A stretch of DNA of 12,141 nt from GCA-002715885 sp045561575. Its GTDB lineage: Bacteria; Bacteroidota; Bacteroidia; Flavobacteriales; BACL11. Below, piece after piece: positions 7,324 through 12,141 of the stretch. Numbering within the stretch: position 1 is the stretch's first letter; every line of letters starts with the position of its first letter. A program made the translations under genes and the position numbers. The stretch lies in assembly GCA_045561575.1 (NCBI GenBank), contig JBJKXM010000020.1, positions 1 to 12,141 on the forward strand. Reading direction: 5' to 3'. The notes beneath the pieces are model-generated. The model made no database searches and was not told where the DNA came from. It was given only the letters and a program-made list of their open reading frames with translations.

Positions 7324-7399
7324 TTATGTTTATTTAATGTGTTTTGGATTAAGTTGAACATATTTTTTTAACTATAAAATATTTTTATTAGCAAAAATG

Positions 7400-7428
7400 T
7401 TGTTCAGTGCGTTTTCTTTCTAAGTTTG
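7400..7428 (+). promoter_or_regulatory. Bacteroidota-type promoter for small membrane protein
   Basis: TTG at 7400-7402 and TAAGTTTG at 7421-7428 are separated by 18 bases, a mismatch-free fit to TTG-N(17-23)-TAnnTTTG. Transcription would start near 7434-7436, giving a leader of about 22 bases before the ATG at 7457. With the strong terminator at 7707-7748 it defines a short single-gene transcript of roughly 300 bases. Confidence 0.7.
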
Positions 7429-7456
7429 TCCACAGTATTAACCAAATTATTAAATT

Positions 7457-7684
7457 ATGGACAATGTATTTAAGTATTTCAATGGCTTTTTCAAAGGCTT
7501 AACAGGTTTAATCATGACAGTATTAGGCTTAGGTGTAGCTACAGAAATCCTTTTCGGAGGAGGCTCAATGTTTGGGCTAACAGTTATTGACAATGTAATG
7601 GCAGTAATCAATGGACTTGGTGGAGCAGGATTTGCTGGCTTAGTTGGATTATGTGTGTTATTCTCACTTTTAACTGCTAAGTAA
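7457..7684 (+). CDS. Small two-helix membrane protein, unknown function (paralogue 1)
   Basis: I do not recognise this 75-aa protein by name. It has an aromatic, amphipathic N-terminus (FKYFNGFFKG, residues 5-14), a first membrane helix at about 15-34 containing LGLGVATEILF, a glycine-rich loop (GGGSMFG, 34-40), a V-I-D-N-V turn (43-47) and a second Gly/Ala-rich helix at about 54-73 (GLGGAGFAGLVGL) ending in a basic residue. There is no cleavable signal. Coding is supported by its own consensus promoter, a strong terminator directly behind, and a similar protein in the next gene: LGV at residues 25-27, Val43 with a nearby Asn, and a terminal F-x-G-hydrophobic helix are shared. Both are too small to be enzymes; a structural, pore-like or complex-subunit role would be a guess. 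The discrete transcription unit suggests high expression. Confidence 0.8.
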   Translation: MDNVFKYFNGFFKGLTGLIMTVLGLGVATEILFGGGSMFGLTVIDNVMAVINGLGGAGFAGLVGLCVLFSLLTAK

Positions 7685-7706
7685 GAATACAATTATGTTT
7701 TAATAT

Positions 7707-7748
7707 AAATAGCCCTGCTTTTTAGTAGGGCTATTTTATTATTTTTTT
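7707..7748 (+). terminator. Strong intrinsic terminator between the two small genes
   Basis: AAATAGCCCTGC (7707-7718) and GTAGGGCTATTT (7725-7736) form a 12-bp stem with one G-T wobble around the loop TTTTTA, with a GC-rich core. A T-rich tract continues to 7748. It starts 23 bp after the stop of the first small membrane protein and ends 29 bp before the ATG of the second. The second gene would therefore depend on read-through or on a promoter I cannot identify. Confidence 0.9.
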
Positions 7749-7776
7749 TATTTTTATAAGAATAATACAAATCATT

Positions 7777-7986
7777 ATGGAAAAATTATATAATTATATT
7801 ATTGAAACCTTAAACAAAGCAATTAAATTATCGCTTACTTTCTTGTGTCTGGGTGTAATTATACAATTATTAATAGATGATGATTTACTAAACTGGGATC
7901 CCGTAGGAAACATTCAAGATGCAGGCCCTTCTTTTATTGGGGTTATTGCGCTTGTTGTGTTATATCTCTTATTTAGAAAGAAATAA
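7777..7986 (+). CDS. Small two-helix membrane protein, unknown function (paralogue 2)
   Basis: This 69-aa protein resembles its upstream neighbour in layout. It has an aromatic N-terminus (LYNYIIETL, residues 4-12), a first helix at about 17-33 with CLGVIIQLLI in the same register (24-33) as GLGVATEILF of the neighbour, an acidic instead of glycine-rich loop (DDDLLNWD, 34-41), the turn P-V-G-N-I (42-46), then F-I-G followed by a second helix (about 51-66) and a basic end, FRKK. It is shorter by six residues before the second helix. I infer tandem duplication followed by divergence. The gene lies behind the strong terminator at 7707-7748, and no TTG-TAnnTTTG pair is visible in the 92-bp spacer. 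Its stop is 1 bp from the stop of the convergent polA gene. Function unknown. Confidence 0.72.
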   Translation: MEKLYNYIIETLNKAIKLSLTFLCLGVIIQLLIDDDLLNWDPVGNIQDAGPSFIGVIALVVLYLLFRKK

Positions 7987-7987
7987 A

Positions 7988-10753
7988 TTAATGGGCTTCT
8001 AGCCAATTATTTCCCAAACCTATATCAACAACTAAAGGAACATCTAATCTACTTGCATTAACCATGCAGCTTTGTACAATGGATTTAAGTTTATCTTTTT
8101 CTTCAATTAATGTGTCAAAAATTAATTCATCATGTATCTGAAGAAGCATTTTAGATTTTAATTTTTCCTCTGATATTTTCTTTGATATTTCAATCATCGC
8201 TATTTTGATAATATCTGCCGCGGTACCTTGTATTGGTGCATTTATCGCATTCCTCTCTGCGCTTGCACGCATTACAGCATTTCTAGAATTTATATCTTTT
8301 AAATAACGTCGTCTTCCATACAAGGTTTCAACAAACTCATTTTCTCTAGCTTTCTGTATAGATAAGTGCATGTAATTCTTAACATCTGGAAATTCCTCAA
8401 AGTACTGTTCAATAATTTGTTTACTTTCTTTTCTACTAATTCCAATATTTTGAGAGAGACCAAAAGCTGAAATACCATATATTATTCCAAAGTTAACTGA
8501 CTTTGCGGCACTCCTCATAGCACGATCAACATTTTCAATATTAATATTATATACCTTAGCTGCTGTTGCCGAATGAATATCAATTCCTTTGTTAAATGCA
8601 TCTAACATTCCTTTATCTTTGCTCAAAGAAGCCATAATTCTTAATTCAATCTGAGAATAATCTGCAGCCATTAACACACAGCCCTCACTTGCTATAAAAG
8701 CTTCTCTAATTTTCATTCCTCGTTCTGTTCTTATAGGAATGTTTTGAAGATTTGGACGAACTGAACTTAATCTACCTGTTGAGGCAACAGATTGATTGAA
8801 CGTAGTATGGATTTTTTTTGTCTTAGCATCTATAATTTCTGGAAGAGCATCTACATATGTAGACATTAATTTTTTTAACTCTCTATAGTCAAGAATATAG
8901 TCAATAATTTCATGTGTACCTTTTAATTTTAATAACGTTTCTTCAGAAGTGGAGTACTGGCCTGATTTCGTTTTTTTTGGTTTTTTAACTAAATTCATTT
9001 TTTCAAATAACACCTCCCCAAGTTGTTTAGGTGATGAAATGTTAAAATTTGAATTTGACAAATCATGTATTTTTTTAGTATTCTCTTCCAAAACTAGATT
9101 TAACTCTTTAGAATAGTTTCTTAAAAGCTCTTCGTCTAAACTAATCCCTTCTTTTTCCATATTACACAGAACCTTTAGTAGGGGCATTTCAATGTTGTTG
9201 AACAAATCCAAAGACTTATTCTTTTCTAATTCAGTATTTAAAAATGGGTGCAGCTGATGAATTATATCTGCTCGTTTACAAGACCATTTTGATTGAAAAT
9301 CTAAACTATGGCTTGAAAAATCAAATTTAGCCTTATTAGCTATTGACTCTTCTTTTTCAATAGATATTGATAAATAAGATTCTGAAATTAAGCCTAAGTC
9401 ATGTCTTATATCAGGATGTAAAATATAATGCGCTAATGCAATATCAAAAAGCTTGCCTTTTAATTTAACACCAATGGAAATGAATAATTTCAATTGCTCC
9501 TTTAAATTATATGCTAACTTAGTTACATCTTTATCCTCAAGAATCTCCTTAACTAGATCAATATAAGAGTTTTGATTTTTATCATTTAGTGGAACATATA
9601 TTATTTCATTATTTGAAAATGAAAATGAAATTCCTATTATTTTTTTAGTTTCAGACAAAAAACTTGTGACAGATTGAAATGAAACAATCTTATTATTTGA
9701 CATTTTGCCAATCTGTTCTTTTAGAATTTTTGGAGAATCACATATTTTATATTCCTCTTCTTTTAGTTGACTAATTGAATTTATTTCATTTGATTCTTTA
9801 GAAAATAAATCAATCTGCTTATTTTGATCAGCGTTATTAGCTTGAACAGGTTCTATATGTTTATTAATTAAGTTTTTCTCATTAAAAATTCGTGTGGCAA
9901 TATTTCGAAACTCAAGCTCATTAAATAAATTTTCTATTTTAGACCTATCAGAAATATTAAGCTTCATTTCTGATTCATCAAAGTCGATAGGGACATCTGT
10001 TATTATGGTTACTAATTTTTTAGAAAGCATACCAATTTCTTTTGAAGAAATAACTTTCTCTTGAATTTTTCCCTGTAATTTGTCAGTATTAGCAAACAAA
10101 CCTTCAATAGATCCAAATTCTGATATGAATTTTTGAGCAGTTTTTTTGCCAACGCCAGCTATACCCGGAATATTATCTGAAGCATCGCCCATCATCGCTA
10201 AAAAATCAATTACCTGATTTACCTTAGAAATTTTAAACCTTTCAAGCACTTCTGCAATACCCCAAACCTGGGTTGGCTGCCATTTGTTTCCAGGCCTGTA
10301 CATGAAAATATTTTCTGAAACTAATTGTGCAAAATCTTTATCAGAAGTCATCATGTATACTTGGTACCCTTTCTTTTCTGCTTTTTTTGCTAGTGTACCT
10401 ATAACATCATCTGCCTCATAACCATCTTTATATAGTTTGGGAATTTTAAGAGCCTCTAAAAGTTTATCAATATATGGAAGTGCATTTGAAATTCCTTCAG
10501 GCATTGCCTCTCTTTGCGCTTTATAACTTGGGAAATCTACGTGTCTTTGTGTTGGTTTTGGAGTGTCAAAAACAACAGCTAAATGAGATGGTTTTTGATT
10601 TTTTATTACCTCAACTAATGAGTTTGTAAAACCATATATTGCGGAAGTGTCTAGTCCTTTTGAATTAATCCTAGGGTTTTTTGCAAAGGCAAAATAACCC
10701 CTGTAAATCAATGCAAACGCATCTAGTAAAAAAAGTTTTTTTCCTTCACTCAT
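7988..10753 (-). CDS. polA: DNA polymerase I, proofreading domain degenerate
   Basis: Pol I removes RNA primers and fills gaps in replication and repair. I place the start at the ATG at 10753 (MSEGKKLFLLDAF), giving 921 aa; a TTG 18 bp further upstream is possible but less likely. The 5' nuclease domain (about 1-290) is complete, with LLDAFALIYRG, VVFDTPKPTQR, YEADDVIG, TSDKDF and MGDASDNIPG. The polymerase domain (about 525-921) has TGRLSSVRPNLQNIPIR, motif A DYSQIELR (698-705), motif B RSAAKSVNFGIIYG (747-760) and motif C QIHDE (872-876). The middle 3'-5' exonuclease fold is present in outline, but its metal-binding carboxylates are gone: the DxE motif reads FQSVT (359-363), NLKYD reads NLKEQ (416-420), and YxxxD reads WSCKR (490-494). 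Proofreading is therefore predicted to be lost, as in Taq-type enzymes. A QIDLF pentapeptide in the linker (313-317) resembles a sliding-clamp-binding motif. The gene stands alone, divergent from the rhomboid gene. Confidence 0.97.
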   Translation of the reverse strand: MSEGKKLFLLDAFALIYRGYFAFAKNPRINSKGLDTSAIYGFTNSLVEVIKNQKPSHLAVVFDTPKPTQRHVDFPSYKAQREAMPEGISNALPYIDKLLEALKIPKLYKDGYEADDVIGTLAKKAEKKGYQVYMMTSDKDFAQLVSENIFMYRPGNKWQPTQVWGIAEVLERFKISKVNQVIDFLAMMGDASDNIPGIAGVGKKTAQKFISEFGSIEGLFANTDKLQGKIQEKVISSKEIGMLSKKLVTIITDVPIDFDESEMKLNISDRSKIENLFNELEFRNIATRIFNEKNLINKHIEPVQANNADQNKQIDLFSKESNEINSISQLKEEEYKICDSPKILKEQIGKMSNNKIVSFQSVTSFLSETKKIIGISFSFSNNEIIYVPLNDKNQNSYIDLVKEILEDKDVTKLAYNLKEQLKLFISIGVKLKGKLFDIALAHYILHPDIRHDLGLISESYLSISIEKEESIANKAKFDFSSHSLDFQSKWSCKRADIIHQLHPFLNTELEKNKSLDLFNNIEMPLLKVLCNMEKEGISLDEELLRNYSKELNLVLEENTKKIHDLSNSNFNISSPKQLGEVLFEKMNLVKKPKKTKSGQYSTSEETLLKLKGTHEIIDYILDYRELKKLMSTYVDALPEIIDAKTKKIHTTFNQSVASTGRLSSVRPNLQNIPIRTERGMKIREAFIASEGCVLMAADYSQIELRIMASLSKDKGMLDAFNKGIDIHSATAAKVYNINIENVDRAMRSAAKSVNFGIIYGISAFGLSQNIGISRKESKQIIEQYFEEFPDVKNYMHLSIQKARENEFVETLYGRRRYLKDINSRNAVMRASAERNAINAPIQGTAADIIKIAMIEISKKISEEKLKSKMLLQIHDELIFDTLIEEKDKLKSIVQSCMVNASRLDVPLVVDIGLGNNWLEAH

Positions 10754-10785
10754 ATTTAAGTAAAAATACAACTTATAATGTACTT

Positions 10786-10800
10786 TACTTTTAAAAAGTA
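10786..10800. repeat. 15-bp palindrome in polA/rhomboid divergent region
   Basis: TACTTTT-A-AAAAGTA has perfect 7-bp arms around a single base. It lies in the 59-bp spacer between polA and the rhomboid gene, 12 bp before the rhomboid ATG and 32 bp before the polA ATG. Its arms equal the inner arms of the palindrome at 5269-5286, also in a divergent spacer. Each arm is one or two bases from a -7 element (TAnnTTTG), but no TTG sits at a normal distance on the plus strand, so I cannot name a firm promoter here. Confidence 0.35.
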
Positions 10801-10812
10801 TATTTTTATATT

Positions 10813-11484
10813 ATGATTAATAATCAAATTATCAAAAGAAATATTCTTTTAAAAGCAACTAAATTTCCTTTAGTTTTTTTACTTGTAATTTGGGTAGTAA
10901 AACTTATAGAGATATATTTTAACATTTCTTTTGTTGAATTTGGAGTTTTGCCAAGAGAAATATCTGGTTTAAAAGGTATTATTTTTTCTCCTTTTTTACA
11001 TAAAGACATTAAACACTTAATTAATAATAGTGCCCCAATTCTAATTCTAGGAACTAGCTTGTTCTATTTTTTCAGGAAGTCTACCACAATTTTCTTATTA
11101 CTCTTTTTGTTTTCTGGAATATTACTATGGTGCTTAGGTAGATTAAACTTTCATATTGGAGCTAGTGGTATTATATATGCCCTAGCAAGTTTTATTTTTT
11201 TTAGTGGAATTTTAAGTAGAAATAGAAATATTTCTGCCCTTTCTCTAATTGTTATTTTTATATATGGTAGTTTATTCTGGGGATTGTTTCCTACTCATCA
11301 AGAAATCTCATGGGAAGGACACCTATCTGGATTTGTTTCTGGTCTAGTTTTATCCTGGTTTTTTAGACATGATTTACCCAAAAGAAAAAAATATCAATGG
11401 GAGATTGACGAAGAAATTGAATTGGCTGAAAAACAAAAAGAAAAAGAGGGGGTTTATTTTAAATATGAATATATAGAAAAATAA
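10813..11484 (+). CDS. Rhomboid-family intramembrane serine protease
   Basis: This 223-aa integral membrane protein matches the compact six-helix rhomboid core that cleaves transmembrane segments of other proteins. The catalytic Ser118 is in GASG (116-119), and the partner histidine is His170 in WEGHLSG (168-173). HLINNS (68-73) supplies the oxyanion-side His68 and Asn72, equivalent to H150 and N154 of E. coli GlpG, and the loop segment with FSPFLHKDIKHL (58-69) is the usual L1/TM2 entry. All residues needed for activity are therefore present. The C-terminal 35 or so residues are charged and helical (KRKKYQWEIDEEIELAEKQK), probably a cytoplasmic tail. No extra domain is seen, and the substrate cannot be inferred from the neighbours. 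The stop lies 5 bp from the stop of the convergent DUF2061 gene. Confidence 0.93.
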   Translation: MINNQIIKRNILLKATKFPLVFLLVIWVVKLIEIYFNISFVEFGVLPREISGLKGIIFSPFLHKDIKHLINNSAPILILGTSLFYFFRKSTTIFLLLFLFSGILLWCLGRLNFHIGASGIIYALASFIFFSGILSRNRNISALSLIVIFIYGSLFWGLFPTHQEISWEGHLSGFVSGLVLSWFFRHDLPKRKKYQWEIDEEIELAEKQKEKEGVYFKYEYIEK

Positions 11485-11489
11485 AGTAA

Positions 11490-11726
11490 CTATTTTTTTA
11501 CCCCAAAATTAGATAAAAACCAAACCCTTTCGTGTCCATAATAAAAAACAAGCTTTATAATCCTATCTAATATTGTTAAGAATCCAGCTCCTTCTTTAGA
11601 AATACCTTCAAGGCCAAAAAATGGAGGTAAAAGTGTCAAAACCAAATAAGTTGTAGTCATAGCTAATAAATTCCAGGTTATTGCTTTCAAAACATGTCTT
11701 TTACGATCAATTGAAACTTTACTCAT
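11490..11726 (-). CDS. DUF2061 family small membrane protein
   Basis: This 78-aa protein matches the DUF2061 pattern: a basic start ending in RKRHVLKAITWNLLA (about residues 8-22), a hydrophobic helix (TTTYLVLTLLPPFF, 24-37), a second amphipathic/hydrophobic segment (ILDRIIKLVFYYGHERVW, 52-69) and a short tail. The ending FYYGHERVW is the family's most conserved feature. Members are small, probably inner-membrane proteins of unknown function, some found near or fused to sulfate-assimilation genes; no such neighbour is visible here. It is convergent with the rhomboid gene and divergent from lepA, with 74 bp to the lepA start. The length is normal for a stand-alone member. Confidence 0.88.
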   Translation of the reverse strand: MSKVSIDRKRHVLKAITWNLLAMTTTYLVLTLLPPFFGLEGISKEGAGFLTILDRIIKLVFYYGHERVWFLSNFGVKK

Positions 11727-11748
11727 TTTTAATAATTTTCTTCAACAA

Positions 11749-11778
11749 TTATACGAAATTTGACAAATATTAGCTTTG
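11749..11778 (+). promoter_or_regulatory. Possible lepA promoter
   Basis: TAGCTTTG at 11771-11778 fits the -7 consensus TAnnTTTG exactly. At the expected distance upstream (19 bases) there is TTA (11749-11751), one base off the TTG consensus. The start would be near 11784-11786, about 15 bases before the lepA ATG. A second option is TTTG (11759-11762) with TATTTTCG (11787-11794), which has one mismatch, a long 24-base spacer and would give an almost leaderless mRNA. A small palindrome, ATTTG-A-CAAAT (11758-11768), lies between. Confidence 0.4.
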
Positions 11779-11800
11779 AAAATCTGTATTTTCGCAATCA

Positions 11801-12141
11801 ATGAATAGAATAAGAAATTTCTGCATTATTGCGCACATAGATCATGGGAAAAGCACATTAGCAGATCGTCTTTTGGAATTTACTGGTGCTGTCACTAAAA
11901 GAGAATTACAAGATCAGCTTTTAGATGATATGGAGCTTGAAAAAGAGCGAGGAATAACAATAAAGAGCCATGCTATTCAAATGAATTATAACTTCAATAA
12001 TGAAGCTTATGTGTTGAATCTAATTGACACGCCGGGCCATGTTGATTTTTCTTATGAAGTATCTAGATCAATTGCAGCATGTGAAGGGGCTTTGCTAATT
12101 GTTGATGCTGCTCAAGGAATTCAGGCCCAAACTATTTCAAA
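11801..12141 (+). CDS. lepA: Elongation factor 4 (LepA), 5' part (3' end outside window)
   Basis: LepA/EF4 is a ribosome-associated GTPase that acts in translation and has been linked to back-translocation and to 30S subunit biogenesis. The 113 visible residues cover the first part of the GTP-binding domain. MNRIRNFCIIAHIDHGKSTLADRLLEFTG at the start is diagnostic: the P-loop AHIDHGKST is at residues 11-19. The switch I motif is in LEKERGITIKS (46-56), whose ERGITIK form separates LepA from EF-G and TypA, and the G3 motif DTPGH is at 76-80, followed by VDFSYEVSRS and a conserved CEGALLIVDAAQGIQAQT segment. The ATG at 11801 is the natural start because the family begins two to five residues before this conserved block. 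The gene runs off the window end in frame with no stop. Confidence 0.97.
   Translation, partial: MNRIRNFCIIAHIDHGKSTLADRLLEFTGAVTKRELQDQLLDDMELEKERGITIKSHAIQMNYNFNNEAYVLNLIDTPGHVDFSYEVSRSIAACEGALLIVDAAQGIQAQTIS

Larger units (their letters stand above)
7157..7456. other. 300-bp gap: terminator, Fur-box-like site and promoter
   Basis: This very AT-rich stretch has no credible coding frame on either strand and no recognisable RNA gene. From left to right it holds a hairpin with a T-run (7214-7241) that probably ends the PLP-SDR transcript, a sequence at 7305-7323 resembling a Fur box (15 of 19 positions), and a consensus promoter (7400-7428) for the small membrane protein. The part between 7242 and 7399 is otherwise unexplained, and it is long compared with the other intergenic regions of this window (all under 100 bp). 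Confidence 0.6.

Noticed and set aside
7450..7692. 80-aa minus-strand ORF covering the whole first small membrane protein gene
   Set aside because: Its Pro/Thr/Ser-rich translation is what the antisense of a Gly/Val/Leu-rich gene gives. The promoter, terminator and paralogue all support the plus strand instead.
10811..10826. TGATT-AAT-AATCA inverted repeat at the rhomboid start codon
   Set aside because: Five-bp arms within AT-rich coding sequence are expected by chance.
10824..11009. 61-aa minus-strand ORF inside the rhomboid gene
   Set aside because: Antisense to the rhomboid N-terminal part; no recognisable domain or start signals.
11477..11497. AAAAATA/TATTTTT stem between the rhomboid and DUF2061 genes as a bidirectional terminator
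   Set aside because: The 7-bp stem is all A-T and overlaps both stop codons; in this AT-rich DNA it is too weak to claim.

Overview
This AT-rich window comes from the chromosome of a Bacteroidota bacterium, most likely an uncultivated marine-type member of Flavobacteriales. The evidence is lineage-typical: the yicC-gmk-nadD gene order, a bacterial glutaminyl-cyclase-like M28 lipoprotein, KMGKS in place of KMSKS in CysRS, no Shine-Dalgarno motifs before most starts, and promoter-like sites of the Bacteroidota form TTG-N(17-23)-TAnnTTTG. Genes are packed tightly, often with 1-25 bp spacing or overlaps, which suggests a streamlined genome.

Layout. Positions 1-1959 (+) hold the 3' part of cysS and a secreted M28/glutaminyl-cyclase-like lipoprotein. 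Positions 1963-5223 (-) hold a likely five-gene operon, transcribed in the order EamA transporter (TTG start), yicC, gmk, nadD and a small unknown lipoprotein. Positions 5307-7156 (+) hold a Cys/Met-metabolism PLP enzyme translationally coupled to an SDR oxidoreductase, with a well-formed promoter in front and a hairpin behind. A 300-bp gap (7157-7456) holds that hairpin, a weak Fur-box-like sequence and a second strong promoter. Positions 7457-7986 (+) hold two tiny two-helix membrane proteins that look like diverged paralogues, separated by a strong intrinsic terminator. Positions 7988-10753 (-) hold polA, complete in its 5' nuclease and polymerase domains but with all visible proofreading carboxylates lost. 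Positions 10813-11484 (+) hold a rhomboid protease, 11490-11726 (-) a DUF2061 membrane protein, and 11801 to the window end (+) the start of lepA.

Most of the window is housekeeping: tRNA charging, NAD and GMP synthesis, sulfur amino acids, DNA replication and repair, and translation elongation. The parts most worth attention are the pair of small membrane proteins with their own strong promoter and internal terminator, the proofreading-dead Pol I with a clamp-binding-like peptide in its linker, and a short palindrome shared by two divergent intergenic regions, one copy of which overlaps a promoter -7 element. I see no mobile elements, CRISPR arrays, tRNA or rRNA genes.
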